Positions 45,750 through 56,739 of a stretch of 64,000 nucleotides of DNA are shown in pieces. The first letter of the stretch is position 1. The number at the start of each line of letters is the position of its first letter. Under the pieces are notes generated by a model. It made no database searches, was not told the DNA's origin, and saw only the letters and a list, made by a program, of their open reading frames with translations. Origin of the DNA: Odontocerum albicorne (taxonomy: Eukaryota; Arthropoda; Insecta; Trichoptera; Odontoceridae); contig OX463859.1 in assembly GCA_949825065.1 (NCBI GenBank), positions 17,565,220 through 17,629,219 of the forward strand, written 5' to 3'. A program made the translations under genes and the position numbers.

Positions 45750-45968
45750 GCGAATGATGTATAACACTTTCTTTATATACAATATAACTTTGTGGGATTA
45801 ATACCATGTAACAATCTCTTCCAACCAACCAGAAAGATGTTTATGATATCGTATGTAAAAAAACAGCCTGAAAACCATTTTAAAAATATCTGGGCTCCAG
45901 CGGGAATCGTGCATCTGGATCGTAAGACCGGTGTCTTACCAACTAGGCCACGGAGATCATCGAAAGTC
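45750..45968 (-). mobile_element. SINE-1, near full length
   Basis: The inverse reads GATGATCTCCGTGGCCTAGT, TGGTAAGACACCGGTC (A box), GCACGATTCCCGCTGG (B box), then TTCTGGTTGGTTGGAAGAGA, TTGTTACATGG and TTATATTGTATATAAAG, ending in GTGTTATAC. This is one of the cleanest copies. Confidence 0.85.
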
Positions 45969-46147
45969 ACCATCCACGAAGATCTGGTGCCATTTTGCGT
46001 TTGAATTTGACCTAAAATATGAAATAACTTTTCGGAAAACCATATAATATATTATACGAATCATGCACGTATAGAAACAGACACACGCAACATATATGGT
46101 TGGACATAACGTGGGTAACAAGTGCATTCACTTTTACTGGCAGTGTC

Positions 46148-46400
46148 CGATGTAACGGTTCTTAGTTCTAAGCCCGAGAGCAACGTACCGTACGACCTTG
46201 GAGAATAAAAGTGAGACCAGAACCATCAGTCTATCGGCACTTCCGAAACAGGTTCTAGATACAGATACTCTACTAGGCTCTGATTACTGTCGAGAGCTTA
46301 ATGCCCCCACCCGAGTAACGGGATCAAGAGTAGAAGACTCATGGCTGGTTGATATCCAGTTCAAGCCTCAGAAAGAAGAATATATATTGTAGATCGACTT
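46148..46400. mobile_element. Possible solo LTR fragment
   Basis: TGTAACGGTTCTTAGTTCTA at 46153, followed by CGACCTTGGAGAATAAAAGT and a GC-richer block, is laid out like the start, polyadenylation signal and R region of an LTR. No primer-binding site, polypurine tract or second LTR is visible. An open frame of 64 codons crosses it. Confidence 0.3.
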
Positions 46401-46564
46401 CGCTGCATTCCAAGTTTTCGTATATTGTTAACCATATGTTATACTTCATTACGTGATCTAACTACTTAAATGAAGGTTTTTTGGAAATAATATCTACGGA
46501 GATTCATCATCACAGTACACGCTTTGTGTACTAGATGGCACATAGTAATTTATGTAGCCAATAA

Positions 46565-46770
46565 GTTTTAAGAATGGTTAAAAATTCGAAAGTCGAAGTT
46601 GATTTTAGAATAGCATATCTCGACTTCTCTGATTCCGACTCCATAAAAAAAACAAACCGATTCCACAAATCAGCATTTCCCGACTTCTCTGATTCCGACT
46701 TCACAAAAAGCAAACTGAAACTTCACCAAAAATCAGACTCCTGACTCCGACTCCTACTCTTCAGCCCTTT
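46565..46770. repeat. Imperfect repeat, CGACTTCTCTGATTCCGACT
   Basis: The phrase occurs at about 46620 and 46680 and in shorter form at 46737 (CTGACTCCGACTCCTAC). The period is about 60 bp. Confidence 0.75.
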
Positions 46771-46803
46771 TTTTCACACTCTGCCTGAAACTACCCAAAG
46801 ATA

Positions 46804-46835
46804 CTCCTCCTCCGGCACGGTTGCTGGAGGAGGAG
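46804..46835. repeat. GC-rich perfect hairpin
   Basis: CTCCTCCTCC (46804-46813) pairs exactly with GGAGGAGGAG (46826-46835) around a 12-base loop. No role can be inferred. Confidence 0.85.
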
Positions 46836-47084
46836 TCTCTGATCAGTTTCTTCTTCGTAACTAAATAACCTACCTTCATAATAAATAAAGAAGATTTCGA
46901 CCTTCTAGTGTAGATCACGCTGGATGGGGACTTATTTTGTCCCCAAAACAGCGTTTACAGTGGTAGGATCTATAGATATACTAACATTTCTAGAATACAT
47001 GATACATTAAACTCATATTGGGCCTCAGAGCATTAAATTTCTGACTAAGGTAGATCACAATAGCAAGACGATTTCCATGGTCTA

Positions 47085-47220
47085 GTTAATAATACACCTG
47101 TCTTTCCGAACAGGACTTTGCGTGTTCGATTCTTGATGGATTTTATTTTAAAAGTAGTCAGTCAGATTAACACCTCAAACCTCTTTAATATATTTCTGGT
47201 TAGTTCAAGCGAGTCTGATA
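47085..47220 (+). mobile_element. SINE-1 5' fragment
   Basis: GATTTCCATGGTCTAGTTAA, TAATACACCTGTC, then GTGTTCGATTCTTGATGG (B box) and ATTTCTGGTTAGTTCAAGC, where it breaks off in the tail. Confidence 0.7.
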
Positions 47221-47859
47221 TTTTATGCAAGTCATTCGTGATATAAAAACATATTTTCTTTTTATTTCTGTATATTTTTTTCTGTTTGTGTGTAACCTAA
47301 AAAATTCGCAACCTCTTAACCAGCAATTGGTACAACATAGGTTATACTATAGACAGAAAAATCGAAATATTATATTATACAATAATACAATTAAAAAAAC
47401 TTCCTTTAGAGTATATTGAATCACTCAAGAGTTGAGCCATGTTATTTTGTAATGCACGTGGTCATGGAATGATTTTTGATTGCTGACTGGCGTTAAAAAT
47501 AAATGTAATGTACCCGTACATTAAATCGTCGCTGTGTTTCAATAATTTCCTATACATCGATTTTTCCTACTCGTAATACCTTGACAAAGTGAATGGCATT
47601 AAACTCTTCTGGACAAGTATTCATCTAAAAGCTACTGCTAAAAGTAGATATCTTCTAATCGAGGAAATTTCAAGCTTATAAATATAAGCTTTGAATTATC
47701 TTTGACAAGAGGTTTTGACGGAATAACTTAAAATGCTCTCTTTTATTATTGAAATGTATTTTTTTTTTACTTTACGGTAAAAAGTAATGAAAAATAGGTT
47801 TTTTAGAAATACGAGCACAGAGAACAATACGTGAGGTGATAATGTATACCCAAATACGG

Positions 47860-48235
47860 AATGACTTGATTAAGGATATATGTGATCTTAAGACTGGTGT
47901 CTTAATTAAGATGAAGAGCAATCTGAGAGGTTTTGGGCATTTAGAAAGAATGAATGAAAAAATAAAGAAAGACTAAGAAAACAAATATACAGTACAAATG
48001 TGAGAAGAAAGCGTGGAAGAGAAGGACCAAATAATATTGAGTTGGATGGAAAGTATGGTTAGATCAAGTGAATGATATTTTGAAAGAAGGAACTGTAAAA
48101 GTAAAATAAATTGTAGGAGTTATATGAGAAGGTGTACAGGTATGGAAAAGCCGAAATATATGTGTCACCATAGCTAAGTCTGGTGATCACTCTTCTCTGT
48201 ATACTCCAACAAGGAAATACCAAATATTAAATATA
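47860..48235 (+). mobile_element. RTE-C 3' fragment
   Basis: AGAGGTTTTGGGCATTTAGA, AAGAATGAATGAAAAAA, AAATATACAGTACAAATGTG, GGTTAGATCAAGTGAATGAT, CTAAGTCTGGTGATCACTCT. It is the forward RTE-C 3' end, stop-ridden. Confidence 0.75.
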
Positions 48236-48559
48236 CTTCGAGTGTAAAAAATACTGTTGTGCGTTGCAAATAATATGAAAGATCACTGAACTGTTATTTG
48301 TTATGGTTCTTACACGTACCAAATACCATAGTTGAAAAACATAAATCACAAAAAATTGTTTTGATCCAAAATTCACTGCATGGTAAAACAAACACTAAAC
48401 GTTAAATCATTAATCATTCATTATAGTAGGAAGAAAATACTATATAGCAATAAACCACGAAAAATAAAATACTGTACACAAAAAATAAACAGTAATAACA
48501 AAAAAAATAAGCCGTTCCAAATAAAAATATTTTTTACAATTACATTATCATACTCGTAA

Positions 48560-48640
48560 TGACAACCTCTGTCGCCTAATTGTTAAAACGCTGGTCTTCC
48601 ATCTGAGGTGTTTCGGGTTTCATTCCCGATGGTCCCTAAA
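48560..48640 (+). mobile_element. SINE-1 head
   Basis: GACAACCTCTGTCGCCTAAT, TGTTAAAACGCTGG (A box), GTTTCGGGTTTCATTCCCGA (B box). No tail follows. Confidence 0.65.
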
Positions 48641-48825
48641 AAAACAAACATACTCAAACATTGCAAATTCACGTTTCGAACAAACACTATCGTTGAATTT
48701 TTTATTGAATGAAATGTTCAAATTTAAAGGTTATTTTAAGGACCGACCGTTCCATGAACAAAATTTTCACAAACTTTAGTATTATTTATGGGCATGTTAA
48801 GTTTTTTGTTCTTATATTTTATATA

Positions 48826-49059
48826 TTGTTTATAGTTAAGGCATTAACATTGTGGAGGTTTAAAGACATTGTAATTTGTTTTATCAAACACTGTTTATTC
48901 CACTTTTTGTAACGGTATAACCCTACCGGTTTCAAAGATTTCCCCTCATCATCAGTGAAGCACAAACAAGTCCTGATGATGAGGGGAAAGCCTTGAAACC
49001 GGTAGGGTCATACCGTTACAAAAAGTGGAATAAACAGTGTTTAATGAAACAAATTACAA
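48826..49059. mobile_element. Foldback element FB-1, most intact copy
   Basis: The palindromic part is 48869-49059. The left arm has TGTAATTTGTTTTATCAAAC, ACTTTTTGTAACGGTATAAC, CCTACCGGTTTCAAAGATTT, CCCCTCATCATCAG; the right arm mirrors this, ending TAATGAAACAAATTACA. The left-hand extra segment (TTTATAGTTAAGGCATTAAC, ATTGTGGAGGTTTAAAGAC) is shared with the 22096 copy. There is no coding capacity. Confidence 0.92.
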
Positions 49060-49144
49060 CTTTTTGTTCTTATTGTGTAAATAAATTAAAATAACCACGA
49101 ATTCAAGCATTCCCATAAAACCTGTTTTACACTCAATCTATGGT

Positions 49145-49205
49145 GTTAGTTAGAGCATCCTTGAGGAGAGTCTGCTCTCTAAACGGCGCTATTTAAATTG
49201 TCATG
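49145..49205. mobile_element. SINE-3-like fragment
   Basis: CCTTGAGGAGAGTCTGCTCT, CTAAACGGCGCTATTTAAAT. The inverse phrase (GCGTTTAGAGAGCAGACTCT) is at 56493-56513. Confidence 0.5.
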
Positions 49206-49310
49206 TTATTATTAGTATTATTATTCCCAAACGGTCCCAAACGGATATACTGTAGGTAAGTGGCGATCGATATAGAGCGAAATATACACCTTTCAGAGTT
49301 TTTTTATTAT

Positions 49311-49524
49311 AGTTCGGAAATTCTAGGATGAGTCCTGTGACAGCTTAAGAATTTGCCCCAATACAACCTTATGTAATGTATTTACCTAAATAACTTGCTA
49401 TTTACTAGAATTGAGGCTTATATTAAAGTTGATAAAATAATTAAAATTACTGAACATCGTTACAAGGTTGTATTGGGGCAAATTTATGAGTTGTCACAGG
49501 ACTCATCCTACATTTTTTGAACTA
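49311..49524. mobile_element. TA-flanked MITE, copy 2
   Basis: It has the same terminal inverted repeats as 30054-30268 (AGTTCGGAAATTCTAGGATG left; ACTCATCCTACATTTTTTGA then ACT right), with TA on both sides. The centre is in the opposite orientation relative to copy 1, so one of the two copies is inserted the other way round. Confidence 0.9.
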
Positions 49525-49529
49525 TAAAG

Positions 49530-50475
49530 TAGTTTTTTATTTTACTTCTTGAATTTGTGTTTTATGTTTGTCGTTAGAAAGACTTGACTGCATTCAGTAT
49601 TTCTAACTAATTAACCATGATCTTCTCGGAAATTATTTATTTTTGTGAGGAAATTTTATTATTTTCCTAATTAAGCTCTTCCTCTTAATAAAAATACGAT
49701 TTTTATTCATTGAATTCTTCCTTCTTGTTAATTTCAGTACTTTATATTATCATGTATTAAGCAATTATATAAAATATATCATAATTGATAGCGGATAAAT
49801 ATACAAATGTTATTTTTAATGAGTTCATTGAATTTATTTCAGGCAGTATTTTACCAACCACCATCCTTACAGAGATTGAGAATAAACTGAATTCTAACCA
49901 TAGTTTATTTGGTCTTTCTTTTCTCATCCCAATCTTCCAGCACTCGTTTGTTATCCAACTATCTTAACAATTCAAATTACTTCAAGGTATATTTTTAGAT
50001 AAAACATGATTCAACAGAGTAACAGGTCATCATAAATTGACGATTTAGCAGGGAAATGGGTGATTATAAATAAACAATTATTAGCATTTAAATATTTAGA
50101 AACAATTTTTCACGCATAAGATCTTAAAATCATAGTGTGTAATTTATTTTTTTAAATATAGTATTACGCAAGTAGTCTACTTCTAAACTCTTCGCATCTC
50201 CGACGTATCTTATGCGTAGAACGACCGTTACTTTGATACCGCCCATTTCCCTGCCGGATCCTCTATTTAACACCGTACTCTCGCATATTCCATCATCATT
50301 AGTAACTTGATACCGTATACTGGCGTACCTACTCGTTAATCATCATAACAGATTATTTTCAGAACATATGGTTAGCTCATTCTCTCGACATTTTATTTTA
50401 AAGGTTTATTATTAAAAATAAAGTTTTAATATCAAAATGCTTACATCGAGAAGAAAACACAAGGTGACAATGATG
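49530..50475. other. AT-rich stretch, nothing recognised
   Basis: No frame over 60 codons of note and no matched repeat. Confidence 0.45.
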
Positions 50476-50479
50476 ACAG

Positions 50480-50625
50480 AATAAAGAATGAAATGATAGG
50501 GGTGGAATATGAACTTAATGCTGATGTATTAAGCAGGATGAAGAAGATCGCTTTCAAATATAATAGTTTGGGTATATAAAACAAATATAATATATAATGT
50601 AAATATGAATGATAATTTAAAATTA
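50480..50625 (+). mobile_element. RTE-C scrap
   Basis: ACAGAATAAAGAATGAAATG, AATGCTGATGTATTAAGCAG, GATGAAGAAGATCG resembles the DRIKNE...LSRMKKI region of RTE-C. It is short and decayed. Confidence 0.5.
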
Positions 50626-50689
50626 AGAAAAAGTAAGATAAATACTCGTTAATCGTTGGCGCTTCTGTATGGTGTGGAAAAATGGAAAT

Positions 50690-51110
50690 ATAGGGGGTCT
50701 TTAGAATTGAGCTTTTTTTTTATTCTTGAATAAAACACACAATTTGCTTTGATTTCAAAAAACTTTTTATTGGTTATTGAAGCTTAATGTATGACATTTA
50801 AACACATAAAACAATATCCGCCAAATGTCTACCTCTTGCAGCTCCACAGATTTCCACTCTTTTGTCAAAATTTTCGATGACATTTTGGGTAATTGCGGTT
50901 CTAACTCACCAATAACGTGAATAATTTCGTCCTTCAGCTCAGGAATTGATTGGGGGTCATTCTTATAGGCCTAGCTTTTCACGTAACCCCAGAAAAATAG
51001 TCTAACGGTGTCAGATCACATGATCTTGGTGGCCAATTAACATCACCGTTTTCGGAGACTACAACACATCAAATAATTCTCAATTTGAACGCGTTGTTGT
51101 ATTTTATACG
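50690..51110 (-). pseudogene. IS630/Tc1-like transposase C-terminal relic
   Basis: The reverse complement from 51045 reads GDVNWPPRSCDLTPLDY, then after a one-base frameshift WGYVKS, stop, AYKNDPQSIPELKDEIIHVI, GELEPQLPKMSSKILTKEWK, EVDIWRILFYVFKC. This is the last catalytic motif (PPRS.DLTPLD.F.WGYVK) and C-terminus of an IS630/mariner-superfamily transposase. GGGGGTCTTTAGAATTG at about 50694 may be near the terminal repeat. Confidence 0.85.
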
Positions 51111-51239
51111 ACTCCATTTTTATAAATGTCATATATTACACTTCTTAAATGTCACAAGATCCAGGCAGGTTCGCGACGCCATCTGTGTTTTATCCAAGAA
51201 TTAAAAAAACCGCTCAATTTAAAAGACCCTTTATGTGTT

Positions 51240-51305
51240 GAAATTGAAAAGTCTGGCGCTCTGTCCTCTCTGCTCCAACAGGGAAGTGGCGGTTCATATC
51301 ATATA
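51240..51305 (+). mobile_element. RTE-C 3' tip scrap
   Basis: GAAAAGTCTGGCGCTCTGTC, CTCTCTGCTCCAACAGGGAA, GTGGCGGT is the last 60 bp of RTE-C. Confidence 0.6.
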
Positions 51306-51427
51306 TGGATCTCTAATAGTAATATAAAGTAGACGAAAGAAAATAATTGCGGTAATTCTATGCAAAGGTTGCATTAATGTAGCAAACACTTCTTTGCCGT
51401 TTTAAATGAAACCGCAAATTTGCGTGT

Positions 51428-51695
51428 GTTGCAATAAATGAATGATCTGTTGTAAAATAATACCAACATCAATTCAATTGCAAAGCAAAGCTATGTGAAT
51501 GAGCCATTGTACACCAGCAAACTTACCGGCCACACCGCTGTACTGGATCTGATGGCACGAAGTGAGACAATCGGAACACACCGGCATGTTTTTTCCCCTC
51601 TTTGTGAAAGAATATACATTACCGAAGTCATAGGTATCTTTCTACCCCCAAATACTAGGTGGGGAAAATGCCTGTGTCATTAACGAGACCATGGA
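51428..51695 (-). mobile_element. SINE-2, head truncated
   Basis: AATGAATGATCTGTTGTAAA, AATACCAACATCAATTCAAT, ACACCAGCAAACTTACCGGC, CTGTACTGGATCTGATGGCA, ATACATTACCGAAGTCATAG. It stops near GTGTCATTAACGAGACC, before the tRNA-like head. Confidence 0.78.
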
Positions 51696-51849
51696 AATCG
51701 TAAATTTGCGTGTGTGGCAGAGATTTGGACATTTAATTCAATTTTTATTTTTTTATTTTTATGACTTCATTAAGTACCTTGATTTTCAAAACTTTTAAGA
51801 TCACTGTTGTATAGACATGTGAATTTAAACATCCTGCTCTTAAAACTTA

Positions 51850-52000
51850 GTTTAAAGAAGGCGTGAAAGAGGAAACCCCTCAGAGAAATCGTAGAATTTG
51901 AATGAAAATAGGCGAAGGATATGTGTCGAGATAACAAAGTCAGGCGCTCTACCTTCTGTGTCTACCCCGTCAGGGAGATGGCGTAATGGTATGAATGAAT
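51850..52000 (+). mobile_element. RTE-C 3' end
   Basis: GGCGTGAAAGAGGAAACCCC, AAAGTCAGGCGCTCTACCTT, CTGTGTCTACCCCGTCAGGG, AGATGGCGTAATGGTATG. Confidence 0.75.
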
Positions 52001-52732
52001 GTAAGTAAGTGATTGCTATTTTGTGTCTACAGATCAGAGAATGATCCTTTGTAAAACTAATGATTCTAATTTACGTGGACTTTTTTAATGTAACGTGGTA
52101 ATTGTGGAATTTTGAATACTTACGTATGACAGCACTCTGTGTATGTTTCAAGATATATTTTTGTTTTGTTTTGTTTTGTGATTTATACTTGCCTTATGAT
52201 TGACATATAACTAGTTAGGCAAGGAGTGCTTTGTATATTTAATTGTAAAAATTTTAAAGAATTTAAAAAATGTATAACTTTAGATAGTGTCTTAAATATA
52301 GGCAACGATGGATAAATTGTACAATAATTCAGATGTTACACAAGTTCAAACATTCCGGCATGTCTTGCCTCTATTTATTCCCCAACTCTTTAAACAGTGA
52401 ATAAAGTGATCCTCATTATCATTCTCCACGCCTACCTTGTTCAAGATTCTTGTCACACGCGTCCTTGAAGCAGCCAGCAGAAGACCAACAGATCTTGGAT
52501 GAATATTTAAATACAGCTTCTAGATTGTACCGCTTACTTATGCAAGTGAACCTATTCATGGTTTAAGATCGAATTTCATCATCATTGCCATCGCTCCATG
52601 TCTCTTTTGAGTATATTTTACTTCATTGTGTGAAATCAAAATCATTCAGAGGAGAAATACGAGTATTTCTTGTGCAGTTCCCTTTTTTATTAACTTTTTT
52701 TGTGGGTTGATGAGTACCATTTTATTAATACC

Positions 52733-53045
52733 AATAAATGAATGATCTGTTGTAAAATAATACCAACATCAATTCAACTGTAAAGCGAAGCTATGTGAGT
52801 GAGCCGTTGTACACCAGCAAACTTACCAGTCACACCGATTTACTGGATACGATGGCACATCGAAGTGAGACGATCGGAGCACACCGGCATGTTTTTTCCC
52901 TTCTTTGTGAAATAATAGATATAACCGAAGTCATAGGTATCCTCATACCCCCGAATACTAGGTGGAAAAAAATGGCTGTGTCGTTCGAAAGGAGTAGCAC
53001 AATCATTCGAAGGTGTGTTACCACGTGTCCATGCACCTCTTTCTT
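52733..53045 (-). mobile_element. SINE-2, near full length
   Basis: The same order as 51428 and then further right: GTGTCGTTCGAAAGGAGTAG, GTGTTACCACGTGTCCATGC, the inverse of the tRNA-like head. Both copies share the AATGAATGATCTGTTGTAAA 3' end. Confidence 0.82.
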
Positions 53046-53489
53046 TATTATACATATGATTTTTAAACTACCTACCTTAAAACGGGCATACGCCTAGTTA
53101 GGCGGAAGAGTGCTTTCCATATTCAATTGTAAAAAATATAAAGTATGAATTAATAAAAAAATACATATTTCGCTTCTGCCACGTTATAGATACCTACTCT
53201 CCGATTATAAATGCTTTTTACTCTTCTATCTTCCATGTTTGATTTATTTGGTTCTCTCACATTTTTTTAAAGGTCCTCTAAAACTTCTCGTACCATCTTC
53301 AACCCTTACCTTTCTTTGTAGTTCGTCTTCCCTTGGTTAGATTTCTGCAGGTTTCTTACCAAATATGTTTTTTCTACACATATGTATATGAGGGGGAGTA
53401 TACTACCAATATAATGAGCACCGCCACTACCTTCCTATCCTACACTCAACTTGTTTTATTATTTTTTTTTAAATAATTTTAACCTGTCA

Positions 53490-53930
53490 ATTATAGTGGA
53501 TTCGAATCCCGAGTTAAGCGCCCTTGATGATAAGTCTGTTCTCTAAACCAGTGGTCCCCAACCCCCGGGCCGTGGACCAAATGGTACTGGGCCGCGCAAG
53601 GGCCTGCATAAAAATCAAAATTACTTTTGAAAAATCGAACATACCCAATAAAACTTAATAATCCTTCATTTTTATTATATATTTTTTCTTCATTTGTGTT
53701 TTCTCTACTATTATTTGTCACTATAACTTATGTACCACAGTTGTAAATTTTATTATTATATATTGTACAAATATATTGTTATTAAATTTAAAAAAAAACT
53801 ACATTCAATGTGTCCCCCCCTCCCCAGTGGGCCGCGGTAAAATTATGAAACGTTGACCGGTCCGCGGTGACAAAAAGGTTGGGGACCACTGCTCTAAACG
53901 ATACAAATTGTATTTTTATTATTATTTTAA
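53490..53930 (-). mobile_element. SINE-3 copy split by hAT
   Basis: GTGGATTCGAATCCCGAGTT (53498, inverted B box), AAGCGCCCTTGATGATAAGT, CTGTTCTCTAAAC, then the hAT element, then CTCTAAACGATACAAATTG. The uninterrupted phrase is seen at 49170 (GTCTGCTCTCTAAACGGCGC). Confidence 0.7.
53549..53891. mobile_element. Non-autonomous hAT element with 8-bp duplication
   Basis: The left end CAGTGGTCCCCAACCCCCGG, GCCGTGGACC and the right end GGTCCGCGGTGACAAAAAGG, TTGGGGACCACTG form terminal inverted repeats (13 perfect outer bases, then imperfect). The 8 bases CTCTAAAC occur on both sides (53541-53548 and 53892-53899), the hAT hallmark. The 343-bp interior is AT-rich with no transposase. The ends closely resemble Charlie/MER30-type hAT elements known from vertebrates, from memory of those families. 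Confidence 0.95.
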
Positions 53931-53994
53931 TGTGATTGTTGAGATTATGATGCTGGTGGAATTGTGTATATATTTCATATAAAGTATTTTATTC

Positions 53995-54225
53995 TTGATT
54001 ATTCTTTCATCTCCATCATCCCTTATTTTTTTTTTATTGATGATCTCACTATTATTTTTACTATATTTTTTATGACTTTTATAAAGGTTAATAATAATTT
54101 GAATATGTTTACGACCATGTAACTTCTTTTATTTACTTTTATCTGGTTGGCTGAAAGACATTGCCACCTAGCAATAAACTCGCCAGATTGATTTACAATG
54201 AAATGTTTAATAAATAAATATTTTG
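53995..54225 (+). mobile_element. LINE-A 3' tail fragment
   Basis: CTCCATCATCCCTTATTTTT, ATTGATGATCTCAC, CTGGTTGGCTGAAAGACATT, GCCACCTAGCAATAAACTCG, then TTTAATAAATAAATA. Decayed. Confidence 0.8.
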
Positions 54226-54908
54226 GGATTAAAGTTTTGTTTTAGCTGAGTGTTTTAATATTTTGGACAAATATGAGAAATTTATTATTAAACAATGAGA
54301 CCACTTCATCACAGGCATTGTCTAGTAAAGTTTTTCTCTGAATCAACAAAATGGAGGAATTTTAGCATTGTACTCGTACTTGACGGTTCGACTTTCCATT
54401 AAAACGATATTATTTTTTAATGATATATTGTGGATAATATCAATTTGCATAAAAAACTATTTATTGATGTACATATACAGTTTTATTCTTTAATTTAAAC
54501 CAATTATTATTATTTTTTTCTTAATTAAAGTTTAAATTAATATTATTGGAAGAATGTTTTTATTAATACAAAATTCATATTTAATCTGTAAATAGAAAGG
54601 AAGAATTTATGTTGAAGTCGTTGGAAACGTTTAGATGAAATATATATTTTATTTTTTTACATGGCATACATCCCTGGGTCTTCTGAACCCTGGCCTGTTG
54701 TGTGGAGTATTACGTGTATACTTATATTCGACTGCAAATTATGCGATGCATGTTAGTCTTTTGATATTTATGTATTGTAACTGTGTTTCTGTATTCACTC
54801 GTACTGTGTTTTTTAAATATTATTTATGCGAAATCGACCGTAAATAAACAAACATCAAATAATATGACTCATGAAATAGTAATCCATCTTCTCTTTTATT
54901 TTCTCCAG

Positions 54909-55171
54909 GAAGTCGCTCTTGTCGGCGAATTCAGCGTACGCGATGCCATCTTCTTCTTTGGCCGCCTATACGGGCTCTCCGAAGCTAAGATATCGGAGAG
55001 GTTCGACACCCTTAGCCAGCTATTGGAACTTCCTGATGCCAACAGGATGCTTAAGAACCTTAGCGGTGGACAGCAAAGAAGGGTCTCCTTTGCAGCAGCC
55101 CTGGTACACGAACCCGAAGTTCTAATCTTGGATGAACCTACCGTTGGACTGGACCCATTGTTAAGAGACAG
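54909..55171 (+). CDS. ABCH transporter, exon with signature and Walker B
   Basis: Internal exon of the gene begun at 34547. The acceptor TTATTTTCTCCAG ends at 54908; the exon starts in phase 0 with [20 protein letters not shown], completing the Q-loop (MPQ|E). It continues through the helical subdomain to [20 protein letters not shown] (ABC signature LSGGQ), then [13 protein letters not shown] (Walker B with catalytic Glu, and D-loop). It ends LLRD plus two bases before GTAAGC at 55172 (phase 2). No key residue is missing. In the dimer the signature of one half faces the Walker A of the other, so the half-transporter would have to pair. The 87 codons match the usual spacing in this family. 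Confidence 0.95.
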
Positions 55172-55309
55172 GTAAGCTTTGTCAAGTTCTATATTTTTTC
55201 ATGCTGGAACATTCTACTTTTGAGTTGGGTACTACCACTTTTACCACAAAAGTACTACCACTTTTACCACATAAAAAAATACTTGTTTTTTTTTATTCAC
55301 ATAATACAT

Positions 55310-55700
55310 ATATGGTAAGTATTATTATTGTACTAATACACATAATATTAGTATTATTATTTTACTAATACACATAATACTGATATTATTATTGTACTAA
55401 TACACATAATATAAGTATTATTATTGTACTAATACACATAATATTAGTATTATTATTGTACTAATACACAGAATACTGGTATTATTATTGTACTAATACA
55501 CATAATATTAGTATTATTATTGTACTAATATACATAATATTAGTATTATTATTTTACTAATATACATATTATTATTATTATTGTACTAATACTCCTGATA
55601 TTAGTATTATTATTGTACTAATACACATAATATTAGTATTATTATTGTACTAATACACATAGTATTAGTATTATTATTGTACTAATACACATAATATATA
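55310..55700. repeat. Minisatellite, 32-bp unit, about 12 copies
   Basis: TACTAATACACATAATATTA and GTATTATTATTG repeat at 32-bp steps (for example 55331 and 55363), just inside the second ABCH intron, about 140 bp after the splice donor. Confidence 0.93.
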
Positions 55701-55784
55701 AAACCCCGTTGCACATTATCATCAACCTGACAAACAGTGACATTCAATTACATACTCGTATGTGTATATCACACGAGTCAACCC

Positions 55785-56320
55785 CCTTACATGCTTTCAC
55801 GTGGTTTTCCTATCGGGGTAGACAGTAAGGATAGAACGCCAGACTTAGAACACCTACGGTTTCTCTATTTTTTTACATTTCCTTCTTTTAAAATATCATA
55901 CACTTGATACAACCAAACTTTTTTTAGTATTTCTCTAGCACGCCTTCCACTCACATTTCCCCTATACAATTATTTTCTAATATTTCTTCATTCATTGGTT
56001 TCACACACTGAAACCATCTCAGAGTGCTCTTCTCCGTCTTGCTTAATACATCACCTTCAAGAACTGCATAGAGTAGATCTCACCCGTAATTGTTTTGGCC
56101 TGTGTTGAGAAATTTGAAATTTAAACTTGACCGCGCACTGCATATTTGTTTTGTTAATCTTACTTCATTTATATGTTCTACATACCCAAACCATTTCAGA
56201 GTGATCTTCTTCATCTTACTCAAAACATCAGCTTTAAGTCTTAATTCATCCTTAGTCACTTCATTACGTATTCTGTCATATAGTATATGTAATTTTATAA
56301 GGGCAACATTTTAGCCAAAT
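55785..56320 (-). mobile_element. RTE-C LINE fragment
   Basis: GGGGTAGACAGTAAGGATAG, AACGCCAGACTTAGAA, then ACACGCCTTCCACTCACATT, CCATCTCAGAGTGCTCTTCT. A second overlapping stretch from 56140 (ATTTGTTTTGTTAATCTTAC, AAACATCAGCTTTAAGTC) repeats part of the same order, so two pieces may be joined here. Confidence 0.75.
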
Positions 56321-56469
56321 AAAAAATAGTATTATCGTATCACACGAATATTTAATGTTCTTATACGTACTGAACCATAATTCCTAAATAACAAACGGTA
56401 GACTCATAATGATTCTTAAATCACGTTTATTTTATTTTATGAAACAAAAAATCTACAATACTTTGAAAG

Positions 56470-56570
56470 GAATGTGAAAGGACAATTTGTAAAGTGGCGT
56501 TTAGAGAGCAGACTCTGCTCAAGAACGATTCGAACCGACTATTATTAACAAATTAAAAATATTACAAGTA
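56470..56570 (-). mobile_element. SINE-3-like fragment
   Basis: GTGGCGTTTAGAGAGCAGAC, TCTGCTCAAGAACGATTCGA, ACCGACTATTATTAACAAAT; ATTCGAACC is the B-box word. Confidence 0.5.
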
Positions 56571-56739
56571 AATAATAATAAGTTAAGTGTAACGATAGGA
56601 AGGTGATGGTTGCGGCCATTAATCAGGTATTTCCCCGCTGTATATGTTTAGCCTTTGTAGATCTTCCGATATGGGATTCAGTTTCAGTATAGTATAGTGT
56701 ATGTGTTAGGTGTTCATAATTAATTGCAATATATGGGTG

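Noticed and set aside
54783..54908. Upstream extension of the signature exon
   Set aside because: It is open in frame but of intron composition, with a clear TTATTTTCTCCAG acceptor at 54908 giving a perfect Q|E join to the Walker A exon.
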